Source: Deltaproteobacteria bacterium (GTDB taxonomy: Bacteria; Desulfobacterota; Desulfobacteria; Desulfobacterales; Desulfatirhabdiaceae). Taken from it: a DNA stretch of 64,000 bases. A program made the position numbers and the translations under genes. A model generated the notes under the pieces. That model worked only from the letters and a program-made list of their open reading frames with translations, had not been told where the DNA came from and did no database searches. Of the stretch, positions 35,115 through 44,580 are shown piece after piece. The stretch spans positions 36,180 to 100,179 of the forward strand of contig JACRBZ010000073.1 in assembly GCA_016219185.1 (NCBI GenBank). The letters are read 5' to 3'. How positions within the stretch are numbered: position 1 is the stretch's first letter; every line of letters begins with the position of its first letter.

Positions 35115-36859
35115 CGCGATATCATCCTTACCAGTTCCCGGGTTTCCGACAGCAGGGTTTCACGGCTGATTAAATCCATCTCCCGGCCGCTGAATCTGGC
35201 GGAATCGATCCTCTCGAGCAAGTGGGTGACTGAGTTGGCAGTTTCCTGCGAAAACCCGCCGGACTTTAAAATCGTATCAGCTTCGACATAGGTCAGGGAT
35301 TCGCCCCTGACTCCGGCTTTGGCAAGCAGGATTGAAATCAGAGACCTGGACAGACAGGTTAAAAACACTTCCGCCGAAATATCGGGCTTGCACGCATCCT
35401 TCAGTGCCTGATCCGCACGTTGCGCCATCAGGCTGGAAGGATCATCCTTTTTTGCCGTAAGCGTGAGATAGGCTTTTATTCCCATGCAGAGCATCGCGGG
35501 CGCCAGAAGAAACGCCCAAAACCAGGCCGTGGTCATGGCCTTTTGTGTTTCCAGGGAATTCATTTCTTCTTTTAGGGGAAGAATATCCCGTCCCGTGAAT
35601 TCCACATTCTTCTTCAGGGGTTTATCCTCGGCAGCCGGAGGGGAATAGACTTCCAGCTTGCCCTTTTCCCTGGATGGATGGACGGTGATGGTAACGGGAG
35701 CGGTCAGCCGGGTTTGATATTGACCGCTGGACACGTCAAAAAAATTGAATGCAATGGGCTCCAGGGTGAATTGCCCCTCTTTTAACGGGACCAGGGCCGT
35801 GCGAAATACTTTTTGCCCGGTATACCCGTTCACGCCGGGCTGGATATTCTCCTGGGGCTCATCCTTGTAACACTTGAACGCATCGGGAATGGCAATCTCC
35901 GGGGACGCCGCATCCATGATGTTGCCGGTGCCGCTGACGGTTACGGATAGGGTGGCGGATTCACCCACGTTCAATGTGGTTTTATCCACTTCCAATTTAA
36001 TCTGATAAGTGCCCACGAGCCCGGAGAATTGCCCTTTAGCATTAAATGGCGGCAGCGGCTTGACCGTAATGCTTAACGGTTCTGTCCGGATGACCCGGGG
36101 CTCCATTATGCCCTGTCCGAAAAAAGGATCATCCGGCATGCCGAACGGACTTCTGCGTGTGTTTTGACGTCGGACCACATCGCATTCCAGGATGCCCGGA
36201 TCAATTGTTTTGGGGCCTGCGCCAAGGGGAACCAGCAAAATGGTCAGGTCCGTGACATTGTATTCCCGTCCATTCATGACGGTTCTGTAAGTTTTTCGGC
36301 TGTTTTCCACTTCTTTTGCCGTAAAACCGGAGAATTCGGGCTTCTGCAACCGGGCATTGGTGATCTGAACCGCATTGAACAGCTTGAAGGTGTAGAGAAT
36401 CGGCTCGCCTTCATAGGGACTTGAATTGGAAACCTTCCCTTCTGCAAAAACATCTTCACTGCCTGTTTTCTCCCGGGTCTTCGGGGTGACGGTAACGACA
36501 ATTTCCGCGGTTTTCTGGGGAGTGTTGTCTATCATCACGGTCAGGGGAGGGATCACCAGGCGCCCTTCTTTTAACGGAATCAGCGAATACGTATAATCCA
36601 CTTGTCTGGACATCCGGCCGTTGATGATCTGAACGCTGGTGCTCGTGCCGCCGGACAGCACTTTAAAATCCCGAATGGGAGAAATATCCACCGTACCCTC
36701 ACCGCCTTTAACCGACACCGTGAGTTCAAGGGATTCCCCGGGTCCGATCTGGGTGCGATCCACAACCGCCTGAATTTCTGCCGCATGAACGGAGGCGCAA
36801 AGGCTCAGAACGGCAAAGATGATCGTAAATATCCAGCGTATCCGTATTCTGCCAATCAT
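35111..36859 (-). CDS. batD: BatD family protein
   Basis: Signal peptide (WIFTIIFAVLSLCASVHA) followed by repeated Ig-like beta domains with the BatD phrases VDRTQIGPGESLELTVSV, YTYSLIPLKEGRLVIPPLTV and LKLFNAVQITNARLQKPEFS. A single membrane helix (TTAWFWAFLLAPAMLCMGI) lies near residue 460, followed by a cytoplasmic tail. It likely works with the VWA proteins BatA and BatB in the periplasm. It overlaps the batE start by 4 bases and abuts the BatB-C gene. Confidence 0.9.
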   Translation of the reverse strand: MIGRIRIRWIFTIIFAVLSLCASVHAAEIQAVVDRTQIGPGESLELTVSVKGGEGTVDISPIRDFKVLSGGTSTSVQIINGRMSRQVDYTYSLIPLKEGRLVIPPLTVMIDNTPQKTAEIVVTVTPKTREKTGSEDVFAEGKVSNSSPYEGEPILYTFKLFNAVQITNARLQKPEFSGFTAKEVENSRKTYRTVMNGREYNVTDLTILLVPLGAGPKTIDPGILECDVVRRQNTRRSPFGMPDDPFFGQGIMEPRVIRTEPLSITVKPLPPFNAKGQFSGLVGTYQIKLEVDKTTLNVGESATLSVTVSGTGNIMDAASPEIAIPDAFKCYKDEPQENIQPGVNGYTGQKVFRTALVPLKEGQFTLEPIAFNFFDVSSGQYQTRLTAPVTITVHPSREKGKLEVYSPPAAEDKPLKKNVEFTGRDILPLKEEMNSLETQKAMTTAWFWAFLLAPAMLCMGIKAYLTLTAKKDDPSSLMAQRADQALKDACKPDISAEVFLTCLSRSLISILLAKAGVRGESLTYVEADTILKSGGFSQETANSVTHLLERIDSARFSGREMDLISRETLLSETRELVRMISR

Positions 36860-38718
36860 TACCAGTCTTTCTCCACATTGGTTTTTCCGTAAGCGGGAAT
36901 CATTGCTTTTCCGGGCTGATCCTTCAGGCGGTTCAGGATTTGTTCGGCTTTATTTTTTTCTTCGGATTTTGTCGGATCACCGGCCGGCTTTGATGGAGAA
37001 GCTCCGTGTTCTTTCTTGTCTTCGGGATTTTTCTGCTGATCTTCTTTTCCGGCGGTTTCCTTTGGCTTGTCGGGACGTTGGCCGTCCTTATCGGTCTCAT
37101 TTCCAAAATCCGGTGAAGATTTTTCTTCGGAGGTGTTCTTTTGATCCGGTTTGGACTGCTCTTCCTGGCCCTTTGGCGATTGTTCTTTCTGATCCGCTTT
37201 CTTCTCCGGGTCCTGCTCTTTTTTTGACGCGTCCTGTTTCGGTTCCTTCGGTTCGGAATCCGCTTTTTTATCGTTCTTATCGCCTTTTTTCTGCTGATTC
37301 TGTTGCTCTTTGGCCTGTTCCATGACCTTTTTGACATATTCCAGATTCTGTTGGGCCTGGATATCATCGGGGTTCAGTTTCAGGGCATCGTCGTAATTTT
37401 TGACCGCATCGTCATATTGCTTATTACGAAAATCGGCATTGCCGAGATTATAATGGGCTTTTTGCTGAAGCAGCTTGTTCTCGGTTTTCAGGGCTTCTTT
37501 GTAGCTCTTTGCGGCAGCCTCGTAATCTCCGGTATGGTAATAAGCGTTTCCGATGTTGTATAAAATATCCGGTCTGTCCGGATGGTCGAGCTGGGCATCG
37601 ATAAAGAGTTTCAGAGCCTTGTCGTAAGCTCCTTGGTTATAGGCGTCTATGCCTTCCTTCAACGGGTTTCCGGCATGAACCGGCACGCTCCATAACAGCA
37701 GAAACATCATTCCCAATACGGCGGCCTTTTTTCGAACTGCGGGTACAAGCAATTCAGCCCCCAGGGCAATGATGGCAAGGGCAAGCGCCCACTGAAAGCG
37801 ATTCTCCCAGATCTGTTTTTTATCCGTGGAAAGGGTGGTGGCTTCCATTTTTCCGCGAATCTCCTTTGTATAAATCACATCCAGATCCATGCTGCCGGCG
37901 ACCGAGTGTACATAGGCCCCACCGGTGAGAGATGCCATTTTTTTTAATGTTTCCTCATCGATTCGGGTCAGGACGATGTTTCCGGATCGATCCTTTTTGA
38001 TTCCCCCGGTTTCCGCAAGAATTGGGGCGCCTTCTTCGCTTCCCACGCCGATGCAAAACAATTTTACCCCGGCTTTCCGGGCGCTTTCCGCAGCCTCAAG
38101 GGGATCGGCTTTGCCGGTGTTCTCTCCGTCTGTTATCAGGATGATGGCTTTCTGGGAAGCCGCCTTCGGGTCAAAGGCGGCAAGAGAAGTTGCAATCGCG
38201 CCTGAAATGTCCGTGCCGCCAACGGGCATGGAATCGGGCGTCAGCGTATTCAAGAAAAGGTGAAAGGCTTCATAATCCAATGTCAAGGGACACTGGAGAA
38301 ATGCGGTTCCGGCAAAGGCAACCAGGCCCATCCGGTCTCCCTTCAGCATAGCCAGCAGATCATAGATCTCCCGCTTGGCCCGGTCCAGGCGGGTGGGCTG
38401 AATGTCCGTGGCCAGCATGCTGCGGGAAAGATCGATGGCAACGATGATATCAACGCCTTTTTGCTCGATGGTCTGCCATTTGTAACCGTACTGGGGGCCG
38501 GACAGGGCAAAGCAGATGAACAGGAGAGAACACAAAAGAAGACCGGCCTTGATCCAGCGCCGGCTGGGGTCCGCTTCCGGAGAAACGGCGCCCAGGCCCT
38601 TTGGGGAGGCAAAACGGGCCAGTATGTTTTGCCGGGTCTTCATGCCGTAGACAACCACCAGAAAAAAAACAGGGATTGCCCAGATGAGAAACAGCATTTC
38701 AATTTGATCGAATTTCAT
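36859..38718 (-). CDS. BatB-BatC fusion: VWA domain plus TPR and charged tail
   Basis: An N-terminal membrane helix, a von Willebrand A domain with intact MIDAS (IVAIDLSRSM...GTDISGAI...ITDGENTG), a second membrane helix near residue 310 and again at 345, then TPR repeats (PDILYNIGNAYYHTGDYEAA, AHYNLGNADFRNKQYDDAVK). The last ~150 residues are a low-complexity Lys/Glu/Gln/Asp tail. BatB and BatC are often separate genes; here they are one chain. ATG 38718 overlaps the batA stop (ATGA) and was preferred to the longer ORF. Confidence 0.88.
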   Translation of the reverse strand: MKFDQIEMLFLIWAIPVFFLVVVYGMKTRQNILARFASPKGLGAVSPEADPSRRWIKAGLLLCSLLFICFALSGPQYGYKWQTIEQKGVDIIVAIDLSRSMLATDIQPTRLDRAKREIYDLLAMLKGDRMGLVAFAGTAFLQCPLTLDYEAFHLFLNTLTPDSMPVGGTDISGAIATSLAAFDPKAASQKAIILITDGENTGKADPLEAAESARKAGVKLFCIGVGSEEGAPILAETGGIKKDRSGNIVLTRIDEETLKKMASLTGGAYVHSVAGSMDLDVIYTKEIRGKMEATTLSTDKKQIWENRFQWALALAIIALGAELLVPAVRKKAAVLGMMFLLLWSVPVHAGNPLKEGIDAYNQGAYDKALKLFIDAQLDHPDRPDILYNIGNAYYHTGDYEAAAKSYKEALKTENKLLQQKAHYNLGNADFRNKQYDDAVKNYDDALKLNPDDIQAQQNLEYVKKVMEQAKEQQNQQKKGDKNDKKADSEPKEPKQDASKKEQDPEKKADQKEQSPKGQEEQSKPDQKNTSEEKSSPDFGNETDKDGQRPDKPKETAGKEDQQKNPEDKKEHGASPSKPAGDPTKSEEKNKAEQILNRLKDQPGKAMIPAYGKTNVEKDW

Positions 38719-39713
38719 GGCACACGCATAAATCGGGTATGGGTCAACACGATCCACGTTCCCAGAAGAATAAATGCCGGAATCAGCAGATATGGGTAGA
38801 GTTCATTGTATTCAGCAAATGTCTGGGTCTTTACCTCTGTTTTTTCCAGTTTATCGATGGTATTGTAAATCTGCAGCAATCCTTCGGTATTCTCCGCCTT
38901 GAAATACAGACCTCCGGTTTTCGTTGCGATATCCTTAAGGGCGTCTTCATCAATGTCCACCTGTTGATAAACATAACGTTCCCCGAAAACCGGGTCCTTG
39001 ATCAAAAACGGTACCTTGCCGCGAGTTCCCACGCCAACTGCATATATTTTAATGCCTTTTTGTGCGGCCAGCTCTGTTGCGGTCCGCGGGGACAGCTCGC
39101 CGGAATTGCTATCCCCGTCGGTCAGCAGGATAATAATATTGGATTTGCTTTTGACATCCTCCAGCCGTTTGAGCGAAATGCCGATGGCATCCCCGATAGC
39201 CGTGTTCGGGCCCGCAGCCCCGATCTGCAGCCTGTCCAGAATGGATGCAATGGTGTTGTAGTCCCGCGTAAGGGGAAGTTGGGTGTAGGCATGGGTTCCG
39301 AACACCACCATGGCGATCCGGTCGCCGTTTCGTTTGGCGATAAAATCCTGAATCACGCTTTTAATGGCTTCCAGGCGGTTGACGATTTTCCCTTTATACT
39401 TGAAATCAAGCGCCGCCATGCTTTCGGAAAGATCCACGGCAAGGACGATGTTGATGCCTTCCGTCAATACGCTGACCTGTCTGGTTCCCCACTGGGGTCT
39501 GGCCATGGCCGCGATCATCAGGCATAATGCCGTATATTTCAATACGGGCAGGAGTCTTTCGATCCGCAGCATGCCGGATGGCTGAATTTCCCGGATCGGC
39601 ATCAGGGAAGACAGATTCATGACCGGCCGCATTTGCCGGCGTTTCCGAAAATAGATCATTGCCGGAAACAGGGACAGTAGCAATAAGAAATAGGGGGATG
39701 CAAATTGAAACAT
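38715..39713 (-). CDS. batA: BatA-like VWA domain protein
   Basis: The sequence from FQFASPYFLLLLSLFPAMIY is the typical BatA/B opening helix. The VWA domain has MIDAS motifs IVLAVDLSESMAA, NTAIGDAIGISL and ILLTDGDSNSG, with a final membrane helix (YPYLLIPAFILLGTWIVLTH). The ORF track starts 29 codons earlier, but that part is translated repeat DNA; ATG 39713 is the real start. It is inserted in the operon between the DUF4381 and BatB-C genes. Confidence 0.9.
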   Translation of the reverse strand: MFQFASPYFLLLLSLFPAMIYFRKRRQMRPVMNLSSLMPIREIQPSGMLRIERLLPVLKYTALCLMIAAMARPQWGTRQVSVLTEGINIVLAVDLSESMAALDFKYKGKIVNRLEAIKSVIQDFIAKRNGDRIAMVVFGTHAYTQLPLTRDYNTIASILDRLQIGAAGPNTAIGDAIGISLKRLEDVKSKSNIIILLTDGDSNSGELSPRTATELAAQKGIKIYAVGVGTRGKVPFLIKDPVFGERYVYQQVDIDEDALKDIATKTGGLYFKAENTEGLLQIYNTIDKLEKTEVKTQTFAEYNELYPYLLIPAFILLGTWIVLTHTRFMRVP

Positions 39714-39722
39714 ATTATCCTT

Positions 39723-39848
39723 GATGGCTTCGTAAAAAGTCCATCTGCTTCGTTGCGCGGCATCCTTCGTCATTGCGGCGTACCCAAAAGTACGCCTCAC
39801 TCCTCAGGATTTGCGCGCCTCGCATCTGGATCTTTTTACTTTGCCATC
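39723..39848 (+). repeat. Dispersed TIR-bounded repeat, copy B
   Basis: Starts GATGGCTTCGTAAAAAG and ends CTTTTTACTTTGCCATC. Core CATCCTTCGTCATTGCGGCG as in copy A. It lies inside the bat operon, between batA and the DUF4381 gene, only ~10 bases upstream of the batA start. Confidence 0.88.
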
Positions 39849-39872
39849 CCAGTTTTACTTTTGATGAGTTCA

Positions 39873-40403
39873 TCATCCTACAGCCAGCTTTTCTTCAGTC
39901 TGCTTTACAAAATTTCTCACAAAGGCAAGGTCTTGCCGCATTTTGATCACCGCTGCCGGAACCCCGGCGAATTTGACCGGATCGGTTGAGCGGAGAAGGG
40001 CTTTCAGTTCCAGGTGTATTTCTTTGTTTATGTCCAGAATGTCGATTTTGGGGAGCAGTTCCTCTGTGGTCATTTCCAGGGCATTGATTCCATAACGGGC
40101 CTGAATGTAGGCTCTCAGGATGTTGGAAAGGCTGAAATAAAACGCTTTAGCATCCATGTTTTCCACATCCGCGAGCGCATCCAGGAGCCTAAGCGCCGCT
40201 TCATGGGGAAGAACCGGGACTTCCACGGGAATCCGTTTACGATTCTGGGATTTTTTCCAATAATATATGGCGGCTCCGATAATTGCCAAAATTAAGACAG
40301 CGCCCAGTATATAAACCAACAGCGACCAATCAACCGTCAAAATTTCCAGGGGCTTGATGTCGTGGATGTCGGTCATCGGAACGGGGTTGTCAATTGCCTG
40401 CAT
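39873..40403 (-). CDS. DUF4381 family membrane protein of the bat operon
   Basis: A 176-residue protein with one membrane helix (WSLLVYILGAVLILAIIGAAIYYW) after a short proline-rich N terminus, followed by a helical cytoplasmic domain (AALRLLDALADVENMDAKAF, LRAYIQARYGINALEMTTEE). This matches DUF4381 proteins found between DUF58 and VWA genes in bat loci. Its ATG overlaps the DUF58 stop (TAATG). The function is unknown; it may be an adaptor in the membrane complex. Confidence 0.8.
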   Translation of the reverse strand: MQAIDNPVPMTDIHDIKPLEILTVDWSLLVYILGAVLILAIIGAAIYYWKKSQNRKRIPVEVPVLPHEAALRLLDALADVENMDAKAFYFSLSNILRAYIQARYGINALEMTTEELLPKIDILDINKEIHLELKALLRSTDPVKFAGVPAAVIKMRQDLAFVRNFVKQTEEKLAVG

Positions 40404-41293
40404 TACCGTTTCCTCTTTTCCCGAATTCGGAAATAGCGATTCAGCGCATCCACCACGGACCCCGCGGTTTGGATTTCAATACAGTCCATGTCGGCATTTT
40501 TCAGGGATTGCAGCGTTTGGGCATAGTCTCGGGTCTTATGCTCATGATAACTGCGACGGGTGGATTCATCCGAGGCATCCAGCACAAGCTGTTGACCGGT
40601 CTCAAAATCCCGAACCGTCAGAATTCCTTTTTCGGGCAGATGGAACTCTCCGGGGTCCGAGAGCATCACGGCGATGAGTTCATGCTTGCCGGATATGGAT
40701 TTCATCCGGCGGATATAGGTTACGGACGGCTCCGGAGAAAGAAAATCGGATATCAAAAACGATATCGTTCGTTTTCGGGATACCCTTCCCAGAAACGCCA
40801 CGGCCTCGCGGATATCCGTGCCCTTGTGTTCCGGCCCGAAGGTGAACAGCTCTTTTATCACCCGCCAGACATGGGCCGAGCCTTTCTTCGGGGGGATATA
40901 TTTTTCCACCCGATCCGTAAAAAGAATGGCGCCGACCTTGTCATTGTTCCGGATGGCATTAAATGCCAGCACCGAAGCAATTTCCGCGGCGGTTTCCTTT
41001 TTCAGGGTTTCGGTGGTTCCAAAACCTTCCGAACCGCTCATATCCACCAGAAGCATGACCACGAGTTCGCGTTCTTCCCGGTACAGCTTGACATATGGTC
41101 TTCCCATGCGGGCGGAGACTTTCCAGTCGATGCTTTTCACATCATCGCCCGGAGAATATTCCCGTACTTCTTCAAACTCGATTCCCGAGCCTCGGAATAC
41201 GGATTTGTACTGACCGGCCATCATGGTGTTGACCATGCGGGCGCTTCGGATGTGAACTTTTTTGATTTTTTTTATGATTTCAGGCGAAAGCAT
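40403..41293 (-). CDS. DUF58 domain protein
   Basis: The hallmark GSGIEFEEVREYSPGDDVKS plus IDWKVSARMGRPYVK segment defines DUF58, and a VWA-like fold follows (LVVMLLVDMSGSEGFGT, ISFLISDFLSP). It is soluble, 296 residues. DUF58 proteins nearly always pair with MoxR AAA+ ATPases, encoded here 12 bases upstream, and with VWA proteins downstream. The role is unknown beyond this association. Confidence 0.92.
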   Translation of the reverse strand: MLSPEIIKKIKKVHIRSARMVNTMMAGQYKSVFRGSGIEFEEVREYSPGDDVKSIDWKVSARMGRPYVKLYREERELVVMLLVDMSGSEGFGTTETLKKETAAEIASVLAFNAIRNNDKVGAILFTDRVEKYIPPKKGSAHVWRVIKELFTFGPEHKGTDIREAVAFLGRVSRKRTISFLISDFLSPEPSVTYIRRMKSISGKHELIAVMLSDPGEFHLPEKGILTVRDFETGQQLVLDASDESTRRSYHEHKTRDYAQTLQSLKNADMDCIEIQTAGSVVDALNRYFRIREKRKR

Positions 41294-41305
41294 CTGTCAT
41301 TCCCA

Positions 41306-42286
41306 TCACGGCACCTCGACCGAATCAAACACCTGCCCGATAATATTGTCTGTTGTGATATCCTCGGCTTCCGCCTCATAAGTCAGAATGATGCGATGGC
41401 GCAGAATGCTGGGCGCAACGGTCTTGATGTCCTGCGGGGTGACATATGCCCTTCCCTGGAGAAAGGCAAAGGCTCTGGCTGCCAGGCTGAGAAAAATGGT
41501 GGCCCGGGGAGAGGCGCCGAACTGGATATAATCCGAAATGTCCATGTTGTATTCCCTGGGCTTTCGGGTGGCAAACACGATGTTGACGATATAGTCTTTC
41601 AGCTTTTCGTCCATGTAGACCGATCGGATCAACGCCACGATGTCATTGAGCTGGGAAGGATCAATCACCTGACGGACTTCCGGAGGGGTTTCAAATCCGA
41701 TCCGGTTCATGATTTCCTTTTCTTCGGTTTTACTCGGGTAATCAATCACCAGTTTGAACATGAAGCGATCGACCTGGGCCTCGGGAAGGGGATAGGTGCC
41801 TTCCTGTTCGATGGGGTTTTGAGTTGCCAGAACCAGAAACGGATCGGATAGCGTAAACGTATTTTCACCGATGGTCACCTGCCTCTCCTGCATGGCTTCC
41901 AGCAGCGCGGACTGAACCTTGGATGGTGCCCGGTTGATTTCATCGGCAAGAATAATGTTGTGAAAAAGGGGGCCTTTTTTGATCGTGAAATCTCCGGTTC
42001 CAGGCCGGTAGATCTCCGTTCCGATCAGATCTGCGGGCAGAAGATCCGGAGTAAACTGAATGCGCTTGAATTCCGCCCGGACCGTGGCCGCAAGCGCCTT
42101 GACCGCGCTGGTTTTGGCCAGCCCCGGAACGCCTTCGATGAGAATGTGTCCTTTGGTGAAGAGTCCCATCAGCAGCCCGTCAATCAGGTCTCGCTGTCCC
42201 ACGAGGACCTTGCTGATCTCATTTCGCATGCTGTTGATCAAGTGGTGCTTTTCTTCGATTTTGTCTTTTAATTCCTCAATGAGCAC
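41306..42286 (-). CDS. MoxR-type AAA+ ATPase
   Basis: AAA+ chaperone-like ATPase: Walker A region HILIEGVPGLAKTSAVKALA, Walker B NIILADEINRAPSKVQSALL, sensor region FLVLATQNPIEQEGTYPLPE and arginine-rich FGASPRATIFLSLAARA. Such ATPases are thought to help VWA proteins load metal or assemble. The ORF opens at TTG 42301, but GTG 42286 directly follows GGAGGAAAC and is the likelier start. First or second gene of the bat operon. Confidence 0.93.
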   Translation of the reverse strand: MLIEELKDKIEEKHHLINSMRNEISKVLVGQRDLIDGLLMGLFTKGHILIEGVPGLAKTSAVKALAATVRAEFKRIQFTPDLLPADLIGTEIYRPGTGDFTIKKGPLFHNIILADEINRAPSKVQSALLEAMQERQVTIGENTFTLSDPFLVLATQNPIEQEGTYPLPEAQVDRFMFKLVIDYPSKTEEKEIMNRIGFETPPEVRQVIDPSQLNDIVALIRSVYMDEKLKDYIVNIVFATRKPREYNMDISDYIQFGASPRATIFLSLAARAFAFLQGRAYVTPQDIKTVAPSILRHRIILTYEAEAEDITTDNIIGQVFDSVEVP

Positions 42287-42313
42287 GTTTCCTCCCGGCA
42301 AATTTTTTTAAGA

Positions 42314-42655
42314 TCAGGATCGGAAAATAAAATAGACTGCTCCCAGCAGGCAGAATCCGGCCCACAGAAAGTCCAGTTTAAGCGGTTGATCCATATAGAG
42401 AACGGTAAAAGGCACAAAAATCGACAGGGTGATGACTTCCTGCATGATTTTTAATTGCGGCAAACTGAGCGCAGTATAGCCGATACGATTGGCGGGAACC
42501 TGAATGAGATATTCAAAAAGTGCAATTCCCCAGCTTGCCAGTGCGGCAATATACCATTTGTTCCCGGAGAAATTTTTCAGATGGCCGTACCAGGCAAACG
42601 TCATGAAGAGATTGGATAAAATCAGCAAAAACGTGGTTTGAATAAAAATTGTCAT
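42314..42655 (-). CDS. DUF486 family membrane protein
   Basis: A 113-residue protein with four membrane helices and the DUF486 phrases FMTFAWYGHLKN, WGIALFEYLIQVPANRIGY and LKIMQEVITLSIFVPFTVLY. The fold resembles small multidrug/DMT transporters, but function is not known. It lies 27 bases upstream of the MoxR gene on the same strand and may share its promoter. Confidence 0.9.
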   Translation of the reverse strand: MTIFIQTTFLLILSNLFMTFAWYGHLKNFSGNKWYIAALASWGIALFEYLIQVPANRIGYTALSLPQLKIMQEVITLSIFVPFTVLYMDQPLKLDFLWAGFCLLGAVYFIFRS

Positions 42656-42687
42656 GAGCGCTTTTTCAAAATAAATAGATTAAAATG

Positions 42688-42716
42688 AAAAAGGGGTTCA
42701 TCAAGAACCCCTTTTT
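42688..42716. terminator. Rho-independent terminator, bidirectional
   Basis: AAAAAGGGGTTC pairs with GAACCCCTTTTT around the loop ATCAA. It lies just beyond the hsp20 stop on the minus strand and should end that transcript before the DUF486 gene. Confidence 0.88.
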
Positions 42717-42749
42717 CGGCGGGTTTTGGGCAGTGCTGAGGTCAATGCG

Positions 42750-43196
42750 TTATTCGATCTTGATCTGAATTTGTTTTGGTTTTTGTTCTTCAGGCTTGGG
42801 AATTTCAATTTCCAGGACCCCATCTTTAAATGTGGCCTTGATGTTTTCCGGATTTATTGCCGATGGCAGCGTAAATGCCCGGTAAAACGACCCGAAACTC
42901 CTTTCCTTCCTGAAATATTTGTCTTCATTCACTTCCTTGACTTCGACCCGTTCCCCTTTCAGGGTCAGAACGTTTTCCTTGACTTCAATGGAAACATCAT
43001 CTTTTGTAACCCCGGGAAGTTCAGCATGGATGATAATCGCATCCGCCTTGTCAAATATATCCACAACGGGTTTCCATGCGCTTAATGTAAAATCGTCATC
43101 CGCTAATGAACGGGGAAAAGCATCATGAAACAGCCGATTGATGCTATCCTGCAAACTGGATACAGCTCCATAAGGTTGCCATCTGACGAGTGCCAT
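42750..43196 (-). CDS. Hsp20/alpha-crystallin small heat shock protein
   Basis: A 148-residue small heat shock protein: ALVRWQPYGAVSSLQDSINR at the N terminus, the alpha-crystallin domain (WKPVVDIFDKADAIIIHAEL, DDVSIEVKENVLTLKGER) and the conserved A-x-x-x-n-G-V-L motif in IKATFKDGVLEIEIPK. It holds unfolded proteins for refolding. ATG 43196 has AGGAGGTGG upstream; the longer ORF start is not needed. The gene is monocistronic, ended by the terminator at 42.7 kb. Confidence 0.95.
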   Translation of the reverse strand: MALVRWQPYGAVSSLQDSINRLFHDAFPRSLADDDFTLSAWKPVVDIFDKADAIIIHAELPGVTKDDVSIEVKENVLTLKGERVEVKEVNEDKYFRKERSFGSFYRAFTLPSAINPENIKATFKDGVLEIEIPKPEEQKPKQIQIKIE

Positions 43197-43362
43197 AATA
43201 CCACCTCCTATGATAGATGTATTTATCGTGTCAACTGCGAACGCACTGCCCTGATTCATATTAAGTTTATTAATTCAATTGCTTAACTTTAAGTTCGAAT
43301 TTAATCATATTTTATGACCTGTCAAGAGAAAGGGTCGATTTTTCAGGTCAGCGCGGCTGCAT

Positions 43363-44574
43363 TCAAAATCGCTCGATCAGTTTGTCAATCAGAAATGAAC
43401 TTTCCCTCATGGCCTGTTCGCCAAAAGGGCCGAACCATTCCGCGATCTTTTGAAACTCCATCTGAAATAAACACTTGTTGCCGTTTTCCAGCATTTCAAG
43501 GTTTTCATGAAGGGAGTTGATATAGTCCTTAAGAAGGTCTCGGCGTTGTTCGGATGCAAAAATGATCTCGGAATACAGAGATGAGTCCTGGGCAAACAAC
43601 CGGCCCACCATCCCCAATTCCAGACGGTAAATGGGGCTGGAAAACTCCAGTGTTCTGGAAAGGGAAATCCGTCTTCGTTTGAGGAACTGACCGAATGCGA
43701 AGGTGGCAAAATGGCGAAGCGCCTGAACAATCCCCATGATGTCATCATGCTCCCTGGCATCGGACCGGACAACAACGGCGCCCCATGTGGCGAACTGGTC
43801 CAGAATCCACTGGCAGGCACCGTCGTCCCTTCCGGGAGTTGCCACGATGATCTGTTTGTCCAGGCTGGATGTGGTCGGCCCGAATAACGGGTGAAGGCCG
43901 ATCACCGGTCCGGCATGGGCTTTCAGCATTTCTTCCAGAGGCTGTTCCTTGATGCTGGTGATATCACACAGAACTGCTTTTGCCGGCATAAAGGGGCCGA
44001 TGTTTCGGATGACCTCGCAGGAAACGTCAATGGGAACACCCACCATCGCAAGGTCTATTCCATCGCACAATCGGTCTGCCTCCGGCCAGTTTTCCTTGTC
44101 CAGGATGCGGACCTGATATCCGGCCCGGCGAAAACACTCCTGAAAATAGCGCCCCATGCCTCCTTTACCGCCCACAAGAAGGACAACCCCATCGGAGCGA
44201 ACGGATTTAAGAGCCATGCTACCGGTTTGTGCCACGCGGGACCGGCGGATGATGGTACGGTAAATTTCTTCGATGAAATCCGGGTTCAACCCGGTTTCCT
44301 TTGCCTGCTGCCGGCGTCTGGAAATCAGATCTTCCTCGCGGGCCGGATGATACACCTGAAGGTTGTGCGTTTTTTTAAGCGCTGCCACATGACCGACAAC
44401 ATGTTGCCGCTCGGCGAGCAGGGAGACGATCTGTGCGTCTATGGAATCGATATCCTGCCGAAAGCCGGAAAGAGCCGGATCGGCGGCAGAACTTTGAATA
44501 TCATCTTTCTCCTCGGAAAAGTCTTTTTCGTCTTCTGCTGAAGGGATTCGGGATTCGGGTTTTTCTTTGTCCAT
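43363..44574 (-). CDS. tyrA: Bifunctional chorismate mutase / prephenate dehydrogenase
   Basis: After a ~35-residue acidic leader, an AroQ-type chorismate mutase domain spans about 38-120 (FRQDIDSIDAQIVSLLAERQ, ALKKTHNLQVYHPAREEDLI). A prephenate dehydrogenase domain follows with a Rossmann-type VLLVGGKGGMGRYFQECF, LAMVGVPIDVSCEVI, GLHPLFGPTTSSLDKQ and VVRSDAREHDDIMGIVQAL. The arrangement is the enterobacterial T-protein. It converts chorismate to 4-hydroxyphenylpyruvate for tyrosine. The leader is unusual and may be unstructured. A short gene with a good ribosome site lies just upstream. Confidence 0.93.
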   Translation of the reverse strand: MDKEKPESRIPSAEDEKDFSEEKDDIQSSAADPALSGFRQDIDSIDAQIVSLLAERQHVVGHVAALKKTHNLQVYHPAREEDLISRRRQQAKETGLNPDFIEEIYRTIIRRSRVAQTGSMALKSVRSDGVVLLVGGKGGMGRYFQECFRRAGYQVRILDKENWPEADRLCDGIDLAMVGVPIDVSCEVIRNIGPFMPAKAVLCDITSIKEQPLEEMLKAHAGPVIGLHPLFGPTTSSLDKQIIVATPGRDDGACQWILDQFATWGAVVVRSDAREHDDIMGIVQALRHFATFAFGQFLKRRRISLSRTLEFSSPIYRLELGMVGRLFAQDSSLYSEIIFASEQRRDLLKDYINSLHENLEMLENGNKCLFQMEFQKIAEWFGPFGEQAMRESSFLIDKLIERF

Positions 44575-44580
44575 TATCGA

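Noticed and set aside
40394-41851. 485-residue plus-strand ORF
   Set aside because: It is antisense to the DUF58 and MoxR genes, has no ribosome site or domain pattern, and is a codon-bias shadow.
43200-43330. Sigma-32 or sigma-70 promoter for hsp20
   Set aside because: A TTGACA is present, but no -10 element lies at an acceptable distance, so I did not call it.
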